Origin: Neoceratodus forsteri
Lineage: Eukaryota > Chordata > Ceratodontiformes > Ceratodontidae
Direction: 5' to 3'
Assembly: GCA_016271365.2 (NCBI GenBank)
Contig: JADMNL010000022.1
Location: forward strand, 219,208,501 to 219,272,500
Length of the DNA stretch: 64,000 nucleotides
The position numbers and the translations under genes are program-made. This document shows positions 54,872 through 64,000 of this stretch, piece after piece. How positions within the stretch are numbered: position 1 is the first letter of the stretch; every line of letters starts with the position of its first letter. Under the pieces are notes generated by a model. That model worked only from the letters and a program-made list of their open reading frames with translations, searched no databases and was not told where the DNA came from.

Positions 54872-56346
54872 TCCCAGAGTTAATGCCCCAGGTGACAACT
54901 TTAGGTCAGCAGTGTCACAGGATAGAACACAGTCTCAAGAACCTAGTCAAGACAGATCACATGGTTGGACTGGACCCCTACCGGTGGGTACAAGTGACTG
55001 ATGCCTTCAAAGATGGCTTGTGAGGCCAGTGACTCTCCGTAACTGCCGATAAGTGGGCGGACACTGCTGGTTAATGCACCTTGAGCACTGAATGCCTTAG
55101 ACCTAGAGACTGTGGGTGTACCAGGACTACAGACAACTCTGCCTCTATTGGGATTATTCTTCTAGGGTGCATCAGTATAACATTTTCATCTCTTCCACTT
55201 CCAGCAGTATGTTTTCCTGGTTTCCCAGAAACTTTAAGCACCTTTGGGACTTCATAGAGATTCAATCCAGAGTGTTCTAGCGCTTCAAAAACTATGCCCT
55301 CAGGCGTACAGTTCTGGGGTTTGGTAATGTTATCCTACCCTGGGACAGAATCAGTAGATTGTGACTTAGAGGCAGGCTGATGGGAGTCTTGTTGGACAGG
55401 GCCAGGAGCACCAAGTACCAGGCTATCACAATCATTGTTGTACGTTCTGTCCCCCGAGCATCAGGAGTACTTTCTGTACAAGTGGGAATAGTAGAAGGCA
55501 TGCAGGAACAGTCCTTTCCAGTCCAATGTCGGTACGTCCTCTGGGACTGTCCTTCTGGCTGGTGGCCTGTAACAAAACCGCGTAAGCAGACTGTTCTCCA
55601 AAGAAGCAAATAGACAACCCCCCCCCCCCCAAATCTTCTGAAAACCGCAGCCAGAACCTGGTAGTGTTCGTGACTTCTTGTGTCGATTCTACTTAAGGAG
55701 TCTGCAAGGGCACTGAATTTGCAGGAGCACCAAAGATGTTTGTTTCTAAGGAGCAAGCAATGTCCCAGATCCTCACTGCTTCTGTACCCCCTCTACAATG
55801 CTGTGGTATTGTCAGATTTGAACAGACTGATCTTACAGGTGGGAAATGGACAGTACTGTTAGGAATACTGCCCAGAGCTCCAGGTGTCACTATAAGATCC
55901 TCTAGGTGGGCACCCAACCCCAGGCATCTGTTACAAGGATACTTGTTGGTGATCGCTGAAGGGACAGAAGGCCTTCTACAAGGTTGCGCCTCCATATGCA
56001 ACTCTAGTGCAGACACTTGCATTGAGTGGATCCCACCTTGACACCAACTGTCTTAAGTGGTACTGGACATCTCATCTGGAACATGCAGCCATAGCCGTGG
56101 ATATGACCACATCCCAGCTGCAACAAATTCTTTGCAAGTTCTGGCAGGCCTACTGTGAAGGATTCTGCTGTGCCCATCAAAGCCGCTACTTTCTACTCCT
56201 ATGAAGTCCAGCACCTAAACAAGTTCTACTTGGGAAGTCTGCAGATTTATCAGGGATCCCAGATTCTCCAAGGTGCTCTTCACCGCCTGAATAGAGTACT
56301 TTGTCTCGCCCATTTACCCAGAAAACAGCTAGTCCTGTTCTCTACC
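54872..56346. repeat. Duplicated block, copy B first part
   Basis: Partner of 1-1464, same orientation. Here the sequence continues into more DIRS RT rather than jumping, so this copy keeps the ancestral order. Confidence 0.9.
55292..56300 (-). pseudogene. Delta1 RNase H and linker
   Basis: 55292-55756 (154 codons) ends the RNase H with SALADSLSRIDTRS, carrying the last aspartate, then runs on in frame to TMIVIAWYLVLLALSN and LPLSHNLLILSQGR of the linker to the recombinase. The earlier RNase H blocks near 55700-56000 are degraded. It matches 425-877 in copy A. Confidence 0.78.
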
Positions 56347-56720
56347 CAAGACACTTTAGGAGCATACCTGGTGCTGTGGTTAGGCCAAAGAAAAGGGCTG
56401 CAAGTGGTACTGGCAGTTCCTTAGTCTGAACCAGAGACATTTTCTGTGGGAAGGCCTGACTGGAATATGGAAGTAGGTCATCTTTCAGGTGCAGTGGTCC
56501 CGGTCTGTGCCACAAGGATGGTGCTAATTTTTTCACTTGTGCTTTGTTCAAGATATCAGATCTAAAATGGGTTGCCACTCCATTTTCTCTTGTGCATCAG
56601 AAGAGACCCTTGCCCCAGAGGACCTTCTCTATAGCTTTTTTGCCCGTTTACTTCCAGTTCCAGCAGAAGCCTCTCTAGAAAATGTTCTGCAGTTTTGGGA
56701 CTCCTGAACTTCATGGACAA
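56301..56720 (-). pseudogene. Delta1 DIRS reverse transcriptase remnant
   Basis: 56342-56578 reads RSDILNKAQVKKLAPSLW, then LHLKDDLLPYSSQAFPQKM and LTTAPGMLLKCLG, which parallel LRYLNKHLLKPKFKMLTLA, LDLKDAYFHVLI and LTSAPRVFTKCLA of gamma2. The first catalytic aspartate is kept (LKDD). The LDD active-site region near 56200-56290 is not recognisable. Confidence 0.78.
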
Positions 56721-58480
56721 CCCTTTGCCCACCACATCCTAAACTCACTTGTTTGTGGTAATGTTTTCCAATTTCTGAAGTAAGAGCTAGTCCGCCCCCG
56801 CCCCATGGCTGAGCAACCTGGGAAGAACTGTCGGGGGTTTTGATTTGGCAAAGGCCTGGGGTCTGGGGTTACAGCTGCAGGCTTGGAAGCCCCTCCTACC
56901 TCTGTCGTAAAGAGCACAGATCAGAGGAACTAGCCCCTGCCTCCCCTTCAATAAGGCCTGTAAGGAGGCAGAAGCCTTTTCTTACTCACTGTAATGCTCT
57001 AGCCCATCATTCGTGTTAGAGGGCTGGCTGCGGGGGACGATGAAGTATGACAGGGATGCAGGAACAACCAGATACGAACTAAACCTACAAAAAGGTTAAG
57101 GGAAAAATCGTGCATGGGGCAGTTTTGCTTAATTGGGAACTTTACGTCCCACAGTATTACTGTGGGGTAGATGAGAGTTCCCCTTTAAAACTCTAGATGC
57201 AGTGTCGTTAGTGTCCAAAGAAGTGACATCCAGAGATGTTCTTGCGTGGCAATTAAGTCCTGTGCAAGCTCACCATGTTTTATCACCCAGTGCCAGAACT
57301 GTACTCGACATTACTTTCTAGTACTGAGCTGTATATGAATGGAAAGGTGAAACTGTTTAATCAGGAAAGGCACACTAAGCCAGAGATTGTTTCCAGGTGC
57401 GACCTGGGAGCACAAGGAAGTTAAGTGACTTGCTCAGGGTCACAGTATTTAAGTGGGGGCTGTTGGTATTCAAACCCAAGTCTCCGGCTCAGTGCCCTTA
57501 ACCACTATGCTCAACAGCCTCCCATACGGGTCTCCTGTATGTGCTGGATAAGCTGCCTGCCTGACAAGCAGTAATACTGATGTGTAAACCTCTCTGGCTA
57601 TAGCATCCAGTTTTTGCAATCTGTTTTGGTGGGAAGAGGGTGCTGTGCAGATGAGGCTTTTGCTCTTGCTGGCAGCAGCCTGGACTACCCCTTGATGATC
57701 TGGGTGGGCATACAGGTAATTCCACCCCCCAATCTGATACTTTCAATGTGTCTATGACTGCAACTGAAATAGGCAAAGACATGATTTTTTAAATAGCCTT
57801 CTGGAAACCAGCATCCTCTTAAGTGCTATCCATTATATTCATAAATTCAGCATCGTCAGTTTGTAAAGCGAGATGGGAAGGGTATCTACCATTTGTCTGA
57901 CAAATGAGGAAAATACAGCCATCATTAGGTCTTGCGAGAGCCAAACTCTTGCTCAAGTTGCCCCTCATTGATTCCATGGGGCCACCTTCCTCTTGTACAT
58001 AGTACATTTCTTCCTCCTGCTCCACAGGCAGATAGGGTGATGCCCAGTTAGTGGGTGATGGAGGATATGTAGCAGTCACATTAAAGTTACCCATGGCCTG
58101 GAAAAAATTGCCACATTTCTGATCAGATGAGGGCATTTTATTGGTCCTTCAGGTGGAGCGAGTGTGACATATTTCAATTTCTTTTTGCAGGTACCGCTTC
58201 CAGTGTCTGCTCGAGACTATTTTTGCCATCACAGGATTCAGGTTCACCTTTCGGACAGCCTGTATCGGATCCATCTTCACTATGAACTGCCAGACGACAG
58301 AGTAGCTTTATCTTTTCTTCTGTCCCCTTTACAGGGACTGCTGACATGAGGAGAGGACACCTTTGATGCATGCTTTCCACCATCATTTGAACTCCCTCAG
58401 ATCTTTTAAGAGGCAGACTGAGGGACTTGAGAGTTTGTGGCAGTCTGCCCTTGCTCGGGGCATTACTCACAGTAGCAGGA
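56721..58480 (-). pseudogene. Delta1 gag-like ORF
   Basis: 57819-58136 reads MPSSDQKCGNFFQAMGNFNV and an acidic EQEEEMYYVQEEGGPM; 57498-57782 reads LPISVAVIDTLKVSDWGVEL and QAGSLSSTYRRPVWEAV. These occupy the gag position and resemble the gamma gag in order (acidic middle, then a segment with a GTR/TYRRP-like turn). A MIR-like SINE interrupts it near 57360-57525. Assignment is moderate. Confidence 0.6.
57360..57525 (-). mobile_element. MIR-like SINE remnant
   Basis: GTTAAGTGACTTGCTCAGGG, CAGTATTTAAGTGGGGGC, TTCAAACCCAAGTCTC and CCCTTAACCACTATGC follow the order of the MIR/CORE-SINE consensus in reverse orientation. The left boundary is approximate. Confidence 0.65.
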
Positions 58481-58511
58481 CATTAAACCAAAACATTTAT
58501 TAGTTTTAAAT

Positions 58512-60015
58512 GTGAAAGTACTAATAGAAACACAAACATAGAATTTGACGGCGGAGAAGGACCGCTTGGCCCACCTAGTCTGCCCATTTCCCTACCTGAT
58601 TAATAAGCTGCAGATTCTAGTTAAACAGCTTACTTCCTCCTACCCCCCCACTAGAATTGCCTTACACCTGTCCCATGCATTCTTGAATTCTCCCACTGTT
58701 CCTGCCTCCATGAACCTCCTCAGGAAGGCTGTTCCATGCATCCACAACCCTCTGTGAAAAACACTTTCTAACATTACTTCTGAGCCGTCCTCTCTATCTT
58801 AAATTGTGCCCCTTGTTCTTGCACATATTCTTTTGAAAGATACTAGCCTCTTGTACTTGAATTCCCTTGAGATGCTTGAAAGTTCTCATCATGTACCCCT
58901 CTCTACTTTCCTCAAGGGTATACAGCGCTGCTTTAGTCTCTCCTTGTATGGCTTCCGGTGCAGACCCCGCACCATTTTGGTTGTCCTCCTCTGAACAGCC
59001 TCCACTCAGTCTATGTCTTTGCAGAGACGGGGTCTCCAGAATTGCACAGTACTCCAGATGGGGTCTCACTGTCTGTACAGAGGGATAACAACTTCCTGTT
59101 TTCTACTGTTGATGCCTCTCCCTATGCATCCCAGTATCCCCAGCCCTCCTTACTGCCTTCTCACACCGCTTGCCCACCTTTAGGTCATCTGATATAATTA
59201 CTCCTAGGTCTCTCTTGATTTATGAACTCACCCTCACTGCACTCTTCCCTGGGTTTTGTTTCCCAGATGCATTACCTTGCACTTCTTTGCACTGAATCTG
59301 AGCTGCCACATAGCTGACCATTCCTTCAACCTTGGCAAGTCCCATTTCGCTCTTTCCATCCCACCTTGTGCATCAACCCTGTTGCAGATCTTTGTGTCAT
59401 CTGCAAAGAGACATGCCTTTCCTTCCGTTGCTCTCCAATGTCACTAAAGACAGAGAGGATCGGTCCCAGTACCAAATCCTGTGGTAAACCACTAGTTACC
59501 CTCCTTTCTTCACTGTGAACTCAGTTTACTATTATCCTTAGCGTAATGTTGTCCAGCCAGTTTTTTATCCAGGCTACCACCTTGGGACCCACTCCAAGGC
59601 TGGCTAACTTGTATATTAATCTTTTTCGTGAGACTGTCAAATGCCTTGCTAAAATCTAGGTAGGCCATATCCACAGCCCCTCCCTGGTCTACTACTTTGG
59701 TCAACCAGTCAAAGAAATCTATTTGGTTCATCTGACATGACCTTCCTGCTATGAAACCATGCTGCCTTGGGTCCTGTGCCCCACTGGCCGCTAGGTACTC
59801 AGTTCTTTCCTTCAGAAGTGATTCCATCATTTTCCCTACCACTGAAGTCAAACTAACTGGTCTGTAGTTTCCTGCCTCTGCCCTGCTCCCACTTTTGTGA
59901 AGTGGAATCACATTTGCCCTCCTCCAGTCCTCGGTAGCATGCCATCCTCCTCACGATTTGTTAAAGAGAGTTGTCAGTGGTGTTACTAGTTCTGCCCTTA
60001 GTTCTTTCAACTATA
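58512..60015 (-). mobile_element. CR1 LINE, 5' truncated (CR1-f)
   Basis: 3' terminus at 58512 (CAAATTCTATGTTTGTG on the minus strand). RT C-terminus at 58794-59069 (RPHLEYCAILETPSLQ, ALYTLEESREGYMM) and N-terminal blocks at 59510-59911 (AEAGNYRPVSLTSVVGKMM, AYLDFSKAFDSL with the catalytic aspartate). Frameshifted in several places. Confidence 0.9.
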
Positions 60016-60229
60016 AAATGCATGGCACTTGGAACAGAAGGGTTAGCAAATGTAATATATAATTTTACTAACGTCTACTGTGCTACAGACTCAGAAAAAT
60101 GGTTAGCAATCTACTAATTTCTAGAAATGGTTAGCACTATGGTTTCATGAGCACTTTATGCTATACTGGCCATTTACCCCTTAGACTGCCAATAAAATTA
60201 GAACGTATGGGAATTATGGACTGATATAT
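60016..60229. other. Unassigned short stretch
   Basis: Between the 5' end of CR1-f and the delta2 terminus; no features recognised. Confidence 0.4.
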
Positions 60230-61190
60230 CAGTTCATGGCCCTGCAAGGTTAAAACCCTGGTAGTTATGTTTCTTAGAAATCCCTCACTGAATGTTTACA
60301 CTGCATCTGTCTCCATGGTGACAAATGGCCCGAAAACTAAATCTGATCTAATTACGGGTTTTAGAATACTGGTTTAAACTCAGAAGATAAAGCCACTCTG
60401 GCTAAATTTCTTTAGCCAGAGTGGGCAGTGACTGGTAAATTTTGAACATAAACTGAAGCAGATATACAAATGTAACAAACAAAGAAATGCTCAAGAAAAC
60501 AAACTTTTCGAACTCTCAAGCATCCTTAATGGATTCTTGTGAGAACCTATTTATAAGTTCTAGATGGGGTGTAAACAGTGAGGGATCCCAGAGAAGAAGA
60601 AATACTACTACTGCAGTATTTTTTCTTCTAACCTCCGAATCCTCGCTGAATGTTTACACTCTTTGCAGACAACTGTACCTTGGGAGGCTAGGAGCAGAAC
60701 CTACTTAGGAAAAAGGTTCTATGAGACAGCAGCAATTCCATAGCTGGCATTCCTACTGGACTGTATGTCTAGGCAATAGAGCTTTGTCAAGTGTGCAGTT
60801 TTCAACGTAGCTGCTTTGCAAATGTCTAACAAGAGGATACCCTTTGTGGATGCATAGAGGTATTCTTATGGAGCGTGCCCTTAAGCCTGTGGGTGCGCCT
60901 TTCATATCAACTGAAGGCAAGAGGCCATCCAGCAAGAGACTGACCTCTTGGCTGTTTTACCTTTGCCAGCCTCATCACAGGTAACAAAAAGCAGTGTTCT
61001 GGGACCACACATCTGTAACAGGGTGACCCCTGGGTGATTCCTGTCAAAGTGGACACCCCCGAGATAAACTGAAACCCCTTCCCCAAGAAGTTTATATGTT
61101 TTGTATAATGTCCAACATGCGGGTTAACTGGTTATAAATTAAGTGCTGAAGTGCTTAAAGCTTTCCATGCATATTAGCCTAAAACAAAAA
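60230..61190 (-). mobile_element. Delta2 DIRS left end: 3' ITR, ICR and recombinase C-terminus
   Basis: AAATCCCTCACTGAATG TTTACAC near 60276 recurs in inverted form as GTAAACAGTGAGGGATCC (60572-60589) and in direct form as CTCGCTGAATGTTTACAC (60642-60659), the ITR-plus-ICR arrangement of DIRS. The recombinase C-terminus follows on the minus strand (IPLCIHKGYPLV near 60840-60870). The element is interrupted by alpha3 at 61191; the left edge is approximate. Confidence 0.65.
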
Positions 61191-61387
61191 GTACAGTTAC
61201 GTAAGAACTTACCGTAACAGTAGATCTTCGAGAAAGGCTCTTGCAGTAGGTAATTACATATAGGACTGATGCCGGCCAGCGGCAGGACCCCACGGAAAAA
61301 TTTGTAGCTAGCAGTCCCTGGCGGGGACCGCCCCCACGTCAGGTGACTGGCGTCAAACGATGTCGGTATAAAGGGGTGGTCCCAGAC
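60676..61387. repeat. Duplicated block, copy B second part
   Basis: Partner of 1461-2157. Contains the delta2 recombinase C-terminus and the alpha3 3' ITR. Confidence 0.9.
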
Positions 61388-61509
61388 GCCTGCCTTCCAG
61401 TTCTTTCCCGCCACAGGCTGAGAAGACCCGGACGAGAGAGAAGCAGATATTTCCCTAAATGCAAAAGGAGCTAAAAAGCCTAGGGGGATGGAGGGCGGGA
61501 AGATATTAC

Positions 61510-61600
61510 CTACTGCAAGAGCCTCTCGAAGATCTACTGTTACAGTAAGTTCTTACGTAACTGTACTATCTTACTTCAAGAGGGCTCTTGCAACAGTTAA
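61510..61600. repeat. Alpha3 internal complementary region
   Basis: GATCTACTGTTACAG and GTTCTTACGTAACTGTAC complement the left terminus; CTTCAAGAGGGCTCTTGC complements the right-terminal type, with CTATCTTA between. Confidence 0.87.
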
Positions 61601-61689
61601 TTACATATTAGGACAGAATCCCAAGCAGTCTGGAACAAACGAAAGGCACCGGGAGGAGGAACTACTCCAAAAAAGTAGAAAATAATCTG

Positions 61690-62190
61690 GCAGGACTCAA
61701 GAAAGGAGGCCTTGCAAGACAGCTAACCCGAAGCCTGCTCTACGGCAAGAGGTAATGTCCAAACTGTAATGTTTAGTAAAGGTATGGACTGAAGTCCAGG
61801 TGGCAGCAGCACAGATGTCTGCCGCAGACACGTTCTTGAAACAAGCCGCGGAGGCGGCAACTCCACAAGTGGAGTGACCTCTGACTTGACCCGGGAGGGT
61901 CTAAGAGCAAGTTTCTCGAGGACAAAGTTCAAGTCCCAAGGCGGAGTTGGAGTCCGGATAGGGGGCCTAAGATGAAGGGCCCCTCTGAGGAAAGTTTTGA
62001 ATACCTCCAGCTGAGCAAATGCCTCATCAGCGAAAGGGACGTGGTAGGCTGAAATAGCCGCCATATGGACCTCAAAGAGGAGTGACTGAGGCCCAGGTTG
62101 AAAAGATGACGCATGTACTCAAGCAGAAAAGACACCATTTCATGGAGTAGGTGGATCTAGTGGAGGGTTTTCTAGCCTCCACCAGAATCT
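61690..62190 (-). pseudogene. Alpha3 tyrosine recombinase with internal deletion
   Basis: 61723-62064 reads MAAISAYHVPFADEAFAQLE and LNFVLEKLALR, then jumps directly to PSRVKSEVTPL, a segment that alpha2 has more than 150 codons later. The block with the first catalytic arginine (SARxxSELQAL) is missing. The join lies near 61902. The following C-terminal part is in a shifted frame. Confidence 0.88.
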
Positions 62191-63160
62191 CTTCCACCTT
62201 AGAAGAAACGCCAAAACGAGATTGGGATAGGTCTGTAGGAGCCATGCATGAAGTTGAAGGGACTTAGTCCCGGATGGACCAGGGTGCCCTGATCCTGGGT
62301 CAGCAATCCTGGAGATAAAGGAAGAGGAGGAACCTCTGAGTATTGTTGTAGAAGAGAGAACCAGATTTGCCTGGGCCAGAAAGGAGCGATCAGAATCATT
62401 CTCGCTCCTTCTAGAGCACGCTTCTGTAACACACGAGGGACCAGAGGAATTGGGGGGAAAAGCATAGACGAATCTGTCCTTCCAGCTCAGAGATACAGCG
62501 TCGCTCCAGAAAGCGCTTCGCTCTGGAGCGAGCGAGCAAAAGATTGGAAGCTTTGCGTTTTGGGAGGAAGCGAACAGGTCTATCTGAGGAGTCCCCCAAA
62601 CCTGGAAGATGCTTTTTAGGACTTTTTCGTTCAATTGCCACTCGTGTGGAAGAGCAGACGAGCGACTGCCAGGACACTGTCGACTCCCGGAACATGGATC
62701 GCCGTGAGGTGAAGGTTGTGGAGAATTGCCCAATCCCAGACCCTCGTTGCTTCCCTGCACAGTGGGTAGGACAGAGTTCCTCCCTGCTTGTTGATGTGCC
62801 ACACCACGCATATGTTGTCCGTTTGGACAGCTAGGTGACCGGAAAGGATGTATTGGTGAAGGGTCTGGAGCGCATAAAGCACTGCTCGAAGCTCGAGCAC
62901 ACTGATGTGGAGAACTATCTCCAGCTTTGACCAAAGGCCTTGGGTTCAGTGAGGACCCAGATGGGCTCCCCAACCTTCGCCTGAAGCATCCGTGGTCAGA
63001 GTCTGATCGGGGGGAGGATGAAAAAAGGGGACCCCCGGAAGAGGTTCTTTCGAACCATCCACCACTGCAAGTCTCTTACCATCGGCGAGGAGATCAGAAC
63101 CGGATGATCTAGGTCGTCTACTCGTTGATCCCACTGAAATCGAAGAGTCCACTGAGAGAT
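62191..63160 (-). pseudogene. Alpha3 RNase H and linker
   Basis: 62946-63152 reads LTTDASGEGWGAHLGPH (first aspartate); 62631-62900 reads MLELRAVLYALQTLHQ (glutamate) and VQTDNICVVWHINKQGGT (aspartate), ending VDSVLAVARLL where other copies have LADRLS, so the last aspartate is lost or shifted. 62140-62973 carries the linker (GTPQIDLFASSQNAKLP). Confidence 0.88.
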
Positions 63161-63960
63161 TTTCATGTGGAGGCGAGCGCGCGGAACCGTCGGGATGGCT
63201 GCCGCCATAAGCCCCAGTAGACGGAGCACTGACCTCGCTGGGACCCTCCTGTGTTCTGACAGGAGGGAAATCTGTGACTGGAGGGAGGCCCCCCCCTGTC
63301 CGGAGGCAGAAAGGCTTTGCACAAAGTTGTGTCGAGAATTGCCCCGATGAATTGGAGCCTCTGTGAAGGATCCAGGCGAGACTTGGAATGGTTGATGGTA
63401 ATGCCCAGGCCAGTGATAACCTGCCGGGTGAGGGAGAGGAAATGCAGGAGTTCCTCCCTGGACGGGTCCGTCAAGAGCCAGTCCAGGTAGGGGAAAACCT
63501 GAGCTCCCAGAGAACGCAGGTGGGCCGCTACCACCGCCAGGCATTTGCTAAAGACTCGGGGAGCTGAGGAAAGACGAAATGGGAGCGCCTGGAATTGGTA
63601 GTGGACCCCCTGGAACGCAAACCTGAGGTACTTTCGGTGCGAAGGGCGAATGGGAATGTGCAGGTACGCATCCTGCATATCTAGTGCACAAAGCCATTGG
63701 CCCGGCCGAAGCAGGGGCAAAAGGGATTGAAGGGAGAGCATCCTGAACCTCTTGTACTCCACATACAGGTTCAGGGAGCCGAGATCGAGAATAGGTCTGA
63801 GATCTCCAGTCTTCTTTGGTACAAGGAAAAAGTGGGAATAGTACCCCGTCCCGTAGAGGTGAGGAGGGACGGGTTCTATAGCCTGTTTCGCAAGAAGCGC
63901 TGAGATTTCTTCCCTGACCAAAGGAAGATGGTCCCTTGAGTAAGCGGAGTTCAGAGGGGT
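63161..63960 (-). pseudogene. Alpha3 DIRS RT lacking one catalytic aspartate
   Basis: 63163-63921 is open for 252 codons: KKTGDLRPILDLGSLNLYVE, LCALDMQDAYLHIPI (first aspartate), YQFQALPFRLSSAPRVFSK, then FPYLDWLLTDPS, where other copies have PYLDDWLL: a 3-base in-frame deletion near 63482 removes one aspartate of the active site. LQFIGAILDTTLCKAFLPP follows. Otherwise it is the most complete RT of the window. Confidence 0.92.
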
Positions 63961-64000
63961 GACGTTGAGGTTTCTGTAGAAACCTATGGAGTGCCCTCTG

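Larger units (their letters stand above)
54872..58490 (-). mobile_element. Delta1 DIRS retrotransposon, main part
   Basis: Minus-strand order from right to left: gag (56720-58470), RT (about 56300-56720), RH (55292-56300), YR start (54872-55300). A MIR-like SINE lies in the gag. The left part continues beyond CR1-e at 53215. No intact ITR was found on the right, where CR1-f begins. Confidence 0.78.
61191..64000 (-). mobile_element. Alpha3 DIRS retrotransposon, runs off the window
   Basis: Left terminus GTACAGTTACGTAAGAAC at 61191, ITR to about 61410, ICR at 61510-61600, then YR (with an internal deletion), RH and RT. The gag and right end lie beyond 64000. Inserted in the delta2 recombinase region. 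Confidence 0.9.

Overview
This window is a dense graveyard of transposable elements. I found no cellular protein-coding gene, rRNA, tRNA gene or CRISPR array. It is vertebrate DNA: the elements are CR1-type LINEs whose 3' ends carry the TTTCTATG-type terminus, a second L2-like LINE, tRNA-derived SINEs with the conserved V-SINE core, a MIR-like SINE, and many DIRS-type tyrosine-recombinase retrotransposons. That mix suggests a large-genome lower vertebrate. An amphibian (caecilian or salamander) or a lungfish is my best guess, but the sequence alone does not settle it.

I name the DIRS families alpha, beta, gamma and delta by their termini. Each element reads (on the minus strand) 5' ITR, gag-like ORF, reverse transcriptase (RT), RNase H (RH), tyrosine recombinase (YR), internal complementary region (ICR), 3' ITR. 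All nine DIRS units lie in the same orientation. Layout: 1-2157 is a copy of a delta/alpha DIRS stretch that recurs at 54872-56346 plus 60676-61387. From 2158 to about 20700 is a truncated gamma DIRS (gamma1), broken by a chimeric CR1/L2 LINE (about 3447-12145) that is itself broken by a 5.7 kb beta DIRS (beta1, 3776-9489). Gamma1 is further broken by an unassigned insert with a V-SINE inside (about 12520-13200) and by a second beta DIRS (beta2, 13782-19395). Then come a CR1 copy (21367-23180) and an unassigned stretch with a possible solo LTR.

From 24653 to 46929 is an alpha DIRS (alpha2), about 6 kb once emptied. It holds another alpha (alpha-prime, about 25617-31614, with a V-SINE), a gamma (gamma2, 32330-38030) and a nearly full-length CR1 (39982-44550). 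After an unassigned gap there is an old CR1 (48085-50300), another gap, then delta1 DIRS (53215-58490) split by a CR1, a further CR1 (58512-60015), the left end of a second delta element, and alpha3 (61191 to the window end).

The most informative points are: insertions without target duplication that share a 3-bp core (AAA in beta, AAG in gamma); ICRs that read exactly as the reverse complement of the circle junction; a subterminal palindrome with a splice-donor-like centre shared by three families with otherwise different ends; a CR1/L2 chimera that looks like a template switch; a 32-bp templated filler at the CR1 5' junction; and a cluster of eight one-directional T-to-C differences between the duplicated copies. 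Every coding region shows frameshifts, stops or lost catalytic residues, so no element here looks autonomous as written.
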